A stretch of 64,000 nucleotides of DNA from Rhodopirellula sp. P2. GTDB taxonomy: Bacteria; Planctomycetota; Planctomycetia; Pirellulales; Pirellulaceae. The translations under genes were made by a program, and so were the position numbers. The notes under the pieces were generated by a model that was not told the origin of the DNA, ran no database searches, and was given only the letters and a program-made list of their open reading frames with translations. The stretch lies in the NCBI RefSeq assembly GCF_028768465.1, contig NZ_CP118225.1:1531001-1595000 (forward strand), written 5' to 3'. Shown one piece after another: positions 54,032-62,536 of the stretch (position 1 is its first letter; each line of letters starts with the position of its first letter).

Positions 54032-55120
54032 TCAGAAGCCTCGCTGCAGTCCGGGGGTGATGTCCAAATCAAGCGGTGCGAACTGGCCGGCTTCGAACTT
54101 CTTCCAAGCGATCGCGCCCATGACCGCGTTGTCAGTGCACAGGTGCGGGGGAGCGATCCAGAGTTCGAACCCGTCTTTTTCGGCGGCGGCCTGCAGGTCA
54201 CGCCGCAAGCGTGAGTTGGCAGCCACGCCTCCACCGACAATCAGCCGCTTGGTTCCGCCGCTGGATTCATTGGGATTGGATGCGTTGCGATTCCTGTGCC
54301 GCTTGATTGCCCGGCGGCACTTTGCGACCAGAACATCGACCACGGCGGCCTCGAACGAGGCACACACGTCTCGTTTGACTTCGTCAGAAATCTCCAGGCT
54401 GGAAAAATCTTGGCGTCCGGGGCCAGCGATGGCGTACCGAACCGCGGTCTTCAGCCCGCTGAATGAAAAGTTGTCGCCGGGATCGTGGATCATCGAACGC
54501 GGGAAAGAGTACGCCTGGTCGTTTCCTTGCATGGCCAGCTTGGCGACTTCGATGCCGCCTGGAAACGGCAGCGAGAGCATCGCGGCAACTTTATCGAACG
54601 CTTCGCCCGCGGCGTCGTCGATGGTTCCGCCCAGGTATTCCAATTCGATCGCTGTGTGGCAGTGGTAGAGGCTGGTGTGCCCCCCCGAAACGATCAGCCC
54701 AATCGCCGGATAGATGTCTGCGGGGGCGCCATCGATCAATTGGCACGCGTACAGGTGAGCGTGCAGGTGATTGAGCGCGATGAGTGGTTTGTTCCAAGCC
54801 AGCGCGAGCGTTTTCGCAGCAACGACGCCGACCAGCAGGGAACCGGCCAGCCCCGGTCGGTCGGCCACGGCGATCGCGGTCAGGTCTTCGCCACGGAGGT
54901 TGGCCTGGTTCATTGCCGTGTCGATCACCGGCAGGATGCGTTCCAGGTGGGCCCGGGCGGCGATCTCGGGAACCACTCCGCCAAACTGCTCGTGCAACGT
55001 TTCTTGGGTGGCGATGCATTGGCCCAGGACCGTGCCGTCACGGCGGATCACGGCCGCAGCGGTCTCGTCGCAGGTGGATTCGATGGACAGCAGCAACTCG
55101 GGGCCGGCGGCTGAGGTCAT
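54032..55120 (-). CDS. tsaD: tRNA N6-adenosine threonylcarbamoyltransferase
   Basis: 362 residues, ATG at 55120. LLSIESTCDETAAAVI opens the ASKHA fold; NHLHAHLYACQL carries the metal-binding His pair; VSGGHTSLYHC and GGTIDDAAGEAFDKVA match TsaD; FSFSGLKTAVRY and VGGGVAANSRLRRDL complete it. It adds threonylcarbamoyl to A37 of ANN-decoding tRNAs together with TsaB/TsaE. The ATGA overlap with thpR shows a two-gene operon. A short insert near residue 280 (RHRNRNASNPNESSGGT) is unusual. Confidence 0.95.
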   Translation of the reverse strand: MTSAAGPELLLSIESTCDETAAAVIRRDGTVLGQCIATQETLHEQFGGVVPEIAARAHLERILPVIDTAMNQANLRGEDLTAIAVADRPGLAGSLLVGVVAAKTLALAWNKPLIALNHLHAHLYACQLIDGAPADIYPAIGLIVSGGHTSLYHCHTAIELEYLGGTIDDAAGEAFDKVAAMLSLPFPGGIEVAKLAMQGNDQAYSFPRSMIHDPGDNFSFSGLKTAVRYAIAGPGRQDFSSLEISDEVKRDVCASFEAAVVDVLVAKCRRAIKRHRNRNASNPNESSGGTKRLIVGGGVAANSRLRRDLQAAAEKDGFELWIAPPHLCTDNAVMGAIAWKKFEAGQFAPLDLDITPGLQRGF

Positions 55121-55686
55121 AGCTGGACTCGTCCCAGCACGTTGTACGTCGGGCCGTGTTTTTCCAGGAAGCTGCCCACGACATGAATTTCGCGAACGTT
55201 GAATTCGCCAATCTCATCGTCTTCGTGCTTTCGCCATCGATCGATGACTTCTGAATTGGCTCGGCGACTTCCGCTGCGAGTGCGTCCCACCGTCAAATGA
55301 GGCCGGTAGTCCCGCGGTTCGGGTTTGTAGCCAAGACCTGCGAAACGTTTCTCGAGATCCGCGACCAGATTGGTCAGCGAGGAGGTGAAATCGTCGACGG
55401 CGATGGTCAGCACACGAGGTCGTTCAAGGTCGGGGATGCCAGAGGCACCCTCCAGAACCAAGCCAAAGGGTTCCAGGGGGTCGCAAGCTGCTTGCAGTGT
55501 GTTGCAAACCGTCGGTATTTCAATGTTGTCGACTTCCCCGAGGAACTTCAGCGTGAGATGAAGATTCTCGTCGGGAACCCATTTGATTCCGTCTCCAGGG
55601 GTTTTGGTTTCCGCCATCCAACGCGATGCTGTGCGGGCGAGATCAGATGGCAACGGAATGGCCAAAAAAGTGCGAATGGTTTTCAT
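55117..55686 (-). CDS. thpR: RNA 2',3'-cyclic phosphodiesterase
   Basis: 189 residues, ATG at 55686. A 2H phosphoesterase with both catalytic motifs: NLHLTLKFLGEVD and RPHLTVGRTRSG. IRTFLAIPLPSDLAR is the usual ThpR N-terminus. It hydrolyses 2',3'-cyclic phosphate ends of RNA (and was first described as a 2'-5' RNA ligase). Upstream gene of tsaD, overlapping it by 4 bases; divergent from the hydrolase gene. Confidence 0.92.
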   Translation of the reverse strand: MKTIRTFLAIPLPSDLARTASRWMAETKTPGDGIKWVPDENLHLTLKFLGEVDNIEIPTVCNTLQAACDPLEPFGLVLEGASGIPDLERPRVLTIAVDDFTSSLTNLVADLEKRFAGLGYKPEPRDYRPHLTVGRTRSGSRRANSEVIDRWRKHEDDEIGEFNVREIHVVGSFLEKHGPTYNVLGRVQL

Positions 55687-55704
55687 GAGCGAAAGTTTAA
55701 CGAG

Positions 55705-56742
55705 ATGACGTTTTCAGTGCATCGGTTCGAACCACCGAGCTTTGTGCCACATCGTTGGCGTCGAGGTGGGCACTTGCAAACATTGCTTGCACCGCGGGCA
55801 ACGATGGGGATGACCGAATGGCAAAAGCTATCGACTCAAATCAAATCCGAGAAGCATCGGTTGCCAGTGTCGGAGGGAGACACGCTCATTTTGCATGATG
55901 ATGTGCCGGCACCGTGGGGGGAATCTCCTCGGGGCAGCGTGTTGCTGCTGCATGGGATTTGTGGCTGTCACGCGGCCGATTACATGGTTCGATTCACACG
56001 AAGGTTGCTGGCGATCGGCGTTCGTGTGTTCCGATTGGACATGCGAGGTTGTGGTGAATCCGTGGCGTTTTGTCGAGGGATCACGCACGCTGGACGAAGC
56101 GACGATGTATTGGCTGCGATCGAGTTCATTGCCGAATTGACGAGTGGTCATGCCGCTCCGATCGGCGCGGTGGGGACATCCTTGGGCGGCAACCAATTGC
56201 TGCGTGCGGCGGGGCGAGTCGGCGCCGGTCTGGATGCCCGTCCCTCGTACTGGGATCGTGTCGGGCCGATCGTCGCGATCGCTCCGCCGATCGACTTGCA
56301 GGCCTGCAGCGACCGGATGGAGGCTTGGTCCCTGCGTTTTTACAACCACTACTTCATCACTCAGTTGCTCCGGCGAGCCAAGTCGACCTTGCAGATGCGG
56401 GAGGAGTTGGGCGGTCTGTTGGACGGCCGGGCTCCGAAAACACTTCGCGAATTTGATCGTCGGATCACCGCGCCCATGGCTGGTTTTTCTGACGAGCGAT
56501 CCTATTACGCGTCCTCGTCGGCTCACTCCGTGGTCGAGCGGATTGATATTCCTGCGTTGATTGTCACCGCCGCGGATGATCCCTTGGTGCCGGTTGATTC
56601 GTTCGTGGCACTGCGCGAGCGGGTTCGCGATTCAACTCGCGTGTTGACCATGCCAACCGGAGGCCATCATGGGTTCACGCAACTGGACGGAACGGCGTGG
56701 ACAGATGAGCTGATCGCAAAATTTTACGACGCAGCTTGGTGA
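55705..56742 (+). CDS. YheT/ABHD-type alpha/beta hydrolase
   Basis: 345 residues from ATG at 55705. FVPHRWRRGGHLQTLLAPR is the YheT-family N-terminus; VLLLHGICGCHAADYMVRF holds the oxyanion region; FRLDMRGCGES; the nucleophile elbow is GAVGTSLGGNQLLR (Ser); DDPLVPVDSF and GGHHGF supply the Asp and His. Members are esterases or lipid-acting hydrolases in the cytosol; the substrate is unknown. It starts 18 bases from the divergent thpR gene. Confidence 0.87.
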   Translation: MTFSVHRFEPPSFVPHRWRRGGHLQTLLAPRATMGMTEWQKLSTQIKSEKHRLPVSEGDTLILHDDVPAPWGESPRGSVLLLHGICGCHAADYMVRFTRRLLAIGVRVFRLDMRGCGESVAFCRGITHAGRSDDVLAAIEFIAELTSGHAAPIGAVGTSLGGNQLLRAAGRVGAGLDARPSYWDRVGPIVAIAPPIDLQACSDRMEAWSLRFYNHYFITQLLRRAKSTLQMREELGGLLDGRAPKTLREFDRRITAPMAGFSDERSYYASSSAHSVVERIDIPALIVTAADDPLVPVDSFVALRERVRDSTRVLTMPTGGHHGFTQLDGTAWTDELIAKFYDAAW

Positions 56743-57197
56743 AACGGACCGTTCGCGTACGAGTCGGGCCGGGCAGGGTGTCGGAACAATTTTGACGCTG
56801 AGGCGCCAGGGCGCAGAGACGCATGGGGTTGCTCGAGCAGAGGGGGCGTCCCGGTGATGCGCAACCAATTGGGCAAAGGCCAAGTTCATCCCCATGCATT
56901 GAGTTGAATTTGGCCATTGGCCAAAGGGTGGTTGGTTCGTGAATCGTTCCTGGGACGTTGTCCCAGGCAATGTTGAGAAAGGCCGTTGGCCTTGGGGAGG
57001 CAGTGCGAGCATCGCCCTGACTGGGGACATCGTGGGGATACGGTCTGTCTTCGCTGACGCTTTTGCTTCAGCGTCCGGCCGGGCCGATCTCGATTGGCAT
57101 TCCCCTGCGCCGGAAAACGCACGTCCAGTCGCGGAGCGACGGTAGTTGACAGCCTTGGGTTTCAACCCAAGGTCACGGGCCCACCCACAGGTCCACC
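56743..57197. other. Intergenic DNA with short palindromes, no gene
   Basis: Holds several small inverted repeats, such as TTGGCCATTGGCCAA (near 56911), CCTGGGACGTTGTCCCAGG (near 56950) and CCTTGGGTTTCAACCCAAGG (near 57154). Overlapping frames are open but low in coding character. Confidence 0.6.
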
Positions 57198-57258
57198 CAG
57201 CCGCGGAGCGGCGACAGGTGGGGCGTACGCTTTGCCACCTGTCGTCGCTCCGCGGCTG
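57198..57258. repeat. Long hairpin between convergent genes
   Basis: Arms 57198-57221 and 57235-57258 are 24-bp inverted repeats (CAGCCGCGGAGCGGCGACAG... against its complement) with one mismatch and a 13-base loop. It may end transcription of the hydrolase gene or be a REP-type repeat. Confidence 0.75.
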
Positions 57259-57373
57259 GGTTGTTTTCGATGTCGCCGTGGGAGACCTCGGGTTGAAACC
57301 CGAGGCTGGCAGATGTCACTGCTCCGCGGTTGGGATTGTCGATGCCGATGCCGATGCCGATGCCGATGCCGAG

Positions 57374-57504
57374 CACGGGCACGGGCACGGGCACGGGCAC
57401 GGGCGTGGGCGTGGGCGTGGGCGTGGGCGTGGGCGTGGGCGTGGGCGTGGGCGTGGGCGTGGGCGTGGGCGTGGGCGTGGGCGTGGGCGTGGGCGTGGGC
57501 GTGG
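57374..57504. repeat. Hexanucleotide array (CACGGG)5(CGTGGG)16
   Basis: Five CACGGG units (57374-57403) run directly into sixteen CGTGGG units (57404-57499) and a partial CGTGG. A run of GATGCC units precedes it. Every G3 run is separated by 3 bases, so the plus strand can form G-quadruplexes. It lies 26 bases beyond the sucA stop, in that gene's 3' region. Confidence 0.95.
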
Positions 57505-57530
57505 CGACGCAGTCGCAGGCGTTGGTGGGC

Positions 57531-60392
57531 TCAGTTGAGTCCTTCGAACGCAGCTTGGATCAGGTCGATCTGTTCCAGTTTGTGAGCTGCCATCGACCCG
57601 GTGCTGGGGCTGGCTGATTCCGCACGCGTGGCTTTGGTGAACCGGAAGCGTGTGTTCAGTTCGTCGCCGATCTTGAGTTTCAAGTACGGCCACGCGCCCA
57701 TGTTCTCGGGTTCTTCTTGGACCCAGCGGATCTCGGCGCCTTCGGCAAGCCCTTCGAAGGCGGCGAAAATCTCGTCCAGTGACAGCGGGTAAAGCTGTTC
57801 GAGACGCATGATTGGCACGCCTTCGATGTTCTTGTCGGTGCGTTCCTGCAGCAGGTCGTAATAGACTTTGCCGGTGCACAGCAGCAAGCGTTTGGCGCCT
57901 TCCAGTGGTACCTTGCGATCAGGCAAGATCTTGCGGAAGCCACCCTCGGCAACCACGTCCAGGGGGCTGGTGACCTCGGCGTGTCGCAGCAAGCTTTTGG
58001 GGGTCAAGACAATCAGGGGCTTGCGCCATTTCCGGATGACTTGTCGACGAAGCAGGTGGAAGTACTGGGCCGGCGTGGTGGGCTGGCAGATTTGGATGTT
58101 GTCTTCGGCCGCCATGGCCAAGAAACGCTCGACGCGAGCGCTGCAGTGTTCAGGGCCTTGTCCTTCGAAGCCGTGAGGCAGCAGCATGACCAAGCCGGAG
58201 AGGCGATTCCACTTGTCTTCGGCGCTGGCGATGAACTGGTCCACGATCACCTGGGCGGCGTTCCAGAAGTCACCAAATTGGGCTTCCCACAGGCACAGGC
58301 CGCTGGGGCAATCCAGCGAGTAGCCGTATTCAAATCCCAGCACGCCGGCTTCGCTCAGCGGGCTGTTGAACAGTTCCAGGCGTGCTTGGCTGTCATGCAG
58401 GTTCTTCAGCGGGCAGTATTCGCTGCCGTCGCGCATGTCGTGCAGCACCGCGTGGCGGTGGCTGAACGTTCCGCGTTCGCAGTCTTGACCGGTCAATCGA
58501 ATCGGGTGGCCCGCATCGAGCAGCGATGCGAACGCGGCGGCTTCTGCTGCGGCCCAATCCAGGGGGCGTTCGCCGCTGGCCATCTCGCGGCGTTGCGCCA
58601 TGGGCCGCTTGAGCTTTTTGTGAGGTGAGAACCCTTCCGGCAAACGGGTGAGCTTGTCGAGCAATTCGCTCAGTCGCTCGACCGACATGGTGGTGTCGAC
58701 TTCATCGGCTGGTTCGGGGCCGCCGAAGTACTCCATCCAGTTCTTGGCAAGCGTTTGTGTGTCGGGGACAAACGACTCGTGCTTGCTGGCCTCGAATTCA
58801 CTTTCGAGTTTTTCGGTTCGGTCACGGCTGATTTCGTCGGCTTCTTCTTCCGTGATTTTGCCGAGTTTCAGCAAGCGATTGAGGTACTGTTGCCGAACGC
58901 CGGGACGGCGATCAATTTCGGCGTACATTTGCGGTTGGGTGAAGCGCGGTTCGTCGCCTTCGTTGTGTCCCCAGCGACGATAGGCGTACAGGTCGATGAC
59001 AACATCGCGATGGAATTTTTTGCGGAAATCCATGGCCAGCGAAACGACTTGGGCGACCGCTTCGGGGTCTTCGCCGTTGACGTGAAAGATGGGGATTTGC
59101 AGCATCTTGGCCACATCGGTGGCGTAGGTCGTGCTGCGTCCCTCGTCGGGTTCGGTGGTGAAGCCGACTTGGTTGTTGATCACGACGTGCAAGGTACCGC
59201 CGGTGCGATAGCCTTTCAGTTCGCTGAGGTTCAGCGTCTCTTGGACAACGCCTTCCCCGGCGAAGGCTGCGTCGCCGTGAATCAGGATCGTCATCACGTC
59301 TTGTCGATCGGAATCGCCACAGTTGTCTTGTTTGCACCGGGTCCGGCCGAGTGCCACGGTGTTGACGTATTCGAGGTGGCTGGGGTTGAAGCACAGTGAG
59401 ATGTGCAGGTGATCACCCGAAGCGGTTTTCCAGTCGCTGCTGTAGCCGAGGTGGTAGCGAACATCGCCCCCACCGCGGCTGAGTTCCGGCGTGGGGTCAT
59501 CGAACGACCAGAAGATGTTCATCGCCCGTTTTTTCAGGATGTTCGCCATCACATTGAGGCGACCCCGGTGGGCCATCGCCATGACCACTTCTTTGACTTG
59601 ATGCTGGCCTGCTTTTTCAAGCGCCAGGTCAATCAGAGGGATCAGGCTTTCCGCACCTTCGAGCGAGAATGTTTTGGCACCGACGAATTTGCGGCGCACG
59701 AATTCTTCGAAGATGGTGGCGTCGGCCAGGCGGGTGTAGATTCGACGCTGAACTTCGTGGGACAGGTCCAGCCGATTTTCGGTCGTTTCCATCCGGCGCT
59801 GCAACCAATCGCGAATGTTGCGATTGTCGATGTGCATGAACTGGGCGCCGATGCTGCGGCAGTAGGTGGACTGCAGTTTGTTCAGGATGACGTCCAGGGT
59901 GCTGCCCGAAACGTTTTCCAAGATGCTGCTGTCAAAAGGACGCGCCAGGTCCTGTTCGCTCAAGCCATGGCTGCGTGGCGACAGTTCTGGGCAGGTGTGT
60001 TCGAACAACCCGAGCGGGTCCAGGGTGGCGATCAGGTGGCCTCGAACGCGGTATTCGCGAACCAATTGGTCCACGCGGTCTTGGATTCGAGCCAGCCACA
60101 GGGCTTGGTCGACATTTTGGTCGCCCGTGGATCCGGTGCGATCGGTCGTGTCGGCGGCGCTGCCGGCTTGGCCAGATGCAAAGGCGGGAGCCACCACCGA
60201 GCGTGCTCCCGAGGGCGTTCCATTGCTGCCAGAGTCACCTTGCACGCTCTTGGGGGGCGAAGCAGAAACGCTCGCGCCCGCTCCTACCAAGAACTGCTCA
60301 AAGTATTGACGCCAGGTTTCCGAAACGCTCGACGGATCACGCACGTATTGCACGTACAAGTCGTCGATGTAGTCCAACGAATAGCTATTCAT
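57531..60392 (-). CDS. sucA: 2-oxoglutarate dehydrogenase E1 component
   Basis: 953 residues from ATG at 60392 (an in-frame start at 60431 is less likely). The N-terminus SYSLDYIDDLYVQYVRDP is the E2-binding helix type; HRGRLNVMANILKK, GDVRYHLGYSSD, IHGDAAFAGEGVVQETLNL and INNQVGFTT match the thiamine-diphosphate region; RRWGHNEGDEPRF, GQDCERGTFSHRHAVLHD and VDQFIASAEDKW are conserved C-terminal blocks. It decarboxylates 2-oxoglutarate in the TCA cycle. Residues 50-90 are a low-complexity linker. The E2 gene is not adjacent. A tandem hexanucleotide array begins 26 bases after the stop. Confidence 0.95.
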   Translation of the reverse strand: MNSYSLDYIDDLYVQYVRDPSSVSETWRQYFEQFLVGAGASVSASPPKSVQGDSGSNGTPSGARSVVAPAFASGQAGSAADTTDRTGSTGDQNVDQALWLARIQDRVDQLVREYRVRGHLIATLDPLGLFEHTCPELSPRSHGLSEQDLARPFDSSILENVSGSTLDVILNKLQSTYCRSIGAQFMHIDNRNIRDWLQRRMETTENRLDLSHEVQRRIYTRLADATIFEEFVRRKFVGAKTFSLEGAESLIPLIDLALEKAGQHQVKEVVMAMAHRGRLNVMANILKKRAMNIFWSFDDPTPELSRGGGDVRYHLGYSSDWKTASGDHLHISLCFNPSHLEYVNTVALGRTRCKQDNCGDSDRQDVMTILIHGDAAFAGEGVVQETLNLSELKGYRTGGTLHVVINNQVGFTTEPDEGRSTTYATDVAKMLQIPIFHVNGEDPEAVAQVVSLAMDFRKKFHRDVVIDLYAYRRWGHNEGDEPRFTQPQMYAEIDRRPGVRQQYLNRLLKLGKITEEEADEISRDRTEKLESEFEASKHESFVPDTQTLAKNWMEYFGGPEPADEVDTTMSVERLSELLDKLTRLPEGFSPHKKLKRPMAQRREMASGERPLDWAAAEAAAFASLLDAGHPIRLTGQDCERGTFSHRHAVLHDMRDGSEYCPLKNLHDSQARLELFNSPLSEAGVLGFEYGYSLDCPSGLCLWEAQFGDFWNAAQVIVDQFIASAEDKWNRLSGLVMLLPHGFEGQGPEHCSARVERFLAMAAEDNIQICQPTTPAQYFHLLRRQVIRKWRKPLIVLTPKSLLRHAEVTSPLDVVAEGGFRKILPDRKVPLEGAKRLLLCTGKVYYDLLQERTDKNIEGVPIMRLEQLYPLSLDEIFAAFEGLAEGAEIRWVQEEPENMGAWPYLKLKIGDELNTRFRFTKATRAESASPSTGSMAAHKLEQIDLIQAAFEGLN

Positions 60393-60665
60393 GAGTCCCG
60401 CAACGAACCGCCGTGGCCAAGCGAATCGCAAAGGAGGAAGGAAACGTGGAAGGTGGGGCAGGCGTTGACAGGCACGGCTCCAACCGGGGTGCCATTGTCG
60501 CGCCGAAGTCTACTGTACGGAACCGATCCCGGGGTGGGTAGGACGACCGGGTGAACTTTTCCCCGGTTCTCGGTACGTTTGACGCGGCGACAAGGTTTTG
60601 GGAACGTTTTTCCCAACCGCTTCGTCTTTGTTTGCTCCTCTTTCCGATTTAGAAATTTACTCAGA

Positions 60666-62459
60666 ATGGCCGTTTTAATTCAGCTCCGAGACGCCGAGAA
60701 ACGGTTCGGCGACCAAGTCTTGCTCGACGGGGCCAATGTGTCGTTGGTGGACGACGTGAAGGTGGGCTTCGTCGGACGAAACGGAGCCGGCAAATCCACG
60801 ATGCTGCGAATCCTGCTCGGCGAAGAAGATGTCGAACGGGGTGAGGTGATTCACCACCCCAATTTGCGGATTGGCTACCTGCGGCAGCACGATCCGTTTC
60901 AGGAGGGCGAATCGGCGCTCGATTTCCTGATGCGTGACAGCGGCGAACCGGATTGGCGTTGCGGTCAAGTTGCCGGTCAGTTCGAACTGAAAGGAAATTA
61001 CCTGGAGGGGCCGGTCAAAGCCCTGTCGGGCGGTTGGCAAACCCGTGTCAAGTTGGCGGCATTGTTGCTGCACGACCCCAACTTGTTGATGTTGGATGAA
61101 CCCACGAACTTCTTGGATTTGCGGACCCAGATCTTGCTGGAACACTTTCTGCGGGACTTCGGCAAAGCCGCGTTGATCGTCAGTCACGACCGCGCGTTTT
61201 TGAAAGCGACCTGCAGCCAAACGCTGGAGCTTTCCCGCGGGCAGTTGACGATGTTCCCCGGGAAAATTCAGGAATTCCTCGAGTATCGCGATGAGCGTCG
61301 CGAGCACGAAAAACGTGTCAATGCGACGGTGCTTGCCAAGCAAAAGCAGTTGCAGCGTTTCATCGATAAAAACCGTGCGAACGCGTCCACTGCCAGCCAG
61401 GCTCGCAGCAAAGCAAAGCAGCTCGAACGCTTGCAGACGACCGAGGTGGTGGGCGATGAGCCCACCGTCAACATCCGGGCTCCGCGTGTCCAGCCGCGGC
61501 AGGGGACCGCCGTCCGATGCGAAGGCCTTGCGATTGGCTATCCGGGACACGTGGTGGCAGAAGACATCTCGTTGGAGATCGAGCACGGTCAACGGGCAGC
61601 GATCGTGGGTGACAACGGCCAGGGAAAGACGACGATGCTGCGGACATTGGTCCACTCGCTCGAGCCCATCGAAGGTTCGATGAAATGGGGGCACGGGATC
61701 GAGATTGGAACGTATGCCCAACACGTTTACACGACGTTGGATGAGCGGCAGACGATTCTCGAGCATCTCGAGTACGCCTCGGATCCCGAAACCACTCGCC
61801 AAGATGTGTTGGCGATGGCAGGGGCATTGTTGTTCCGAGATGAACACATCCAGAAGAAAATCAAGGTGCTCTCCGGTGGAGAACGCGCACGCGTTTGCAT
61901 GGCCAGTTTGTTGCTCGGCACGGCCAACGTGTTGGTGCTCGATGAACCGGGAAACCACTTGGATGTCGAAACCGTCGAGGCGCTTGCCGAAGCGTTGAAG
62001 CTGTACAAGGGCACGGTGATTTTCACCAGCCACGATCGTCACTTCATGGCCGAAGTCGCAACGAATGTGATCGAAGTCAGAGACCGACGGGTTCGCAACT
62101 ACTTCGGCAGTTACGAGACCTACTGCGAGGCGGTCGAGAAAGAAATTGACGAGGGCGAGCGGGTTCGCAATGCGAACGCCAAGGCGGCGGGGACCGCACC
62201 CAAGGCGGGAGCGGCCAAGAGCAGTGGGGATTCACGACAGGACCAGAAAGAACAACGCAAACGCGAAAAAGAGGTCAAAAACCTGGAGCGAAAAATTGCC
62301 AAGCTGGATGACGAAAAGAAGGAGCTGAACCAGAAGCTGCTGAACGAAACCAACCCTGCCGAAGCGGTTCGTTTGCACGATCAAATGCAAGCCTTCGAAA
62401 CGGAACTGGCGGAAGCCGAAGAGCGTTGGATGGAGCTGAGTGCGGATCAGTGGGAGTGA
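60666..62459 (+). CDS. ABC-F family ATPase (Uup-like)
   Basis: 597 residues from ATG at 60666. Two ABC domains without membrane segments: first with FVGRNGAGKSTMLRIL, LSGGWQTRVKLAALLLHDPNLLMLDEPTN (abridged reading), second with IVGDNGQGKTTMLRTL, LSGGERARVCMASLLL and VLDEPGNHLDVETVEALA. A basic linker (about 225-290) joins them, and a coiled-coil Lys/Glu-rich tail (about 520-597) resembles Uup. ABC-F proteins act on the ribosome or, for Uup, on DNA-related processes; which applies is unclear. Divergent from sucA. Confidence 0.9.
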   Translation: MAVLIQLRDAEKRFGDQVLLDGANVSLVDDVKVGFVGRNGAGKSTMLRILLGEEDVERGEVIHHPNLRIGYLRQHDPFQEGESALDFLMRDSGEPDWRCGQVAGQFELKGNYLEGPVKALSGGWQTRVKLAALLLHDPNLLMLDEPTNFLDLRTQILLEHFLRDFGKAALIVSHDRAFLKATCSQTLELSRGQLTMFPGKIQEFLEYRDERREHEKRVNATVLAKQKQLQRFIDKNRANASTASQARSKAKQLERLQTTEVVGDEPTVNIRAPRVQPRQGTAVRCEGLAIGYPGHVVAEDISLEIEHGQRAAIVGDNGQGKTTMLRTLVHSLEPIEGSMKWGHGIEIGTYAQHVYTTLDERQTILEHLEYASDPETTRQDVLAMAGALLFRDEHIQKKIKVLSGGERARVCMASLLLGTANVLVLDEPGNHLDVETVEALAEALKLYKGTVIFTSHDRHFMAEVATNVIEVRDRRVRNYFGSYETYCEAVEKEIDEGERVRNANAKAAGTAPKAGAAKSSGDSRQDQKEQRKREKEVKNLERKIAKLDDEKKELNQKLLNETNPAEAVRLHDQMQAFETELAEAEERWMELSADQWE

Positions 62460-62536
62460 GCTGAGACTGGCGGTGGGTGTGCCCCATCACTGCTCTGTCC
62501 ACACTCAAGTGCTTTGCCACACTCAACCGATCGCAT

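Noticed and set aside
57374-57504. Possible CRISPR array
   Set aside because: Six-base perfect tandem units without spacers; not CRISPR. No other array-like spacing was seen in the window.
57146-57538. ORF with HGHG/RGRG repeats across the hexanucleotide array
   Set aside because: Periodic 6-base DNA keeps every frame open; the flanking parts show palindromic repeats, not coding sense.
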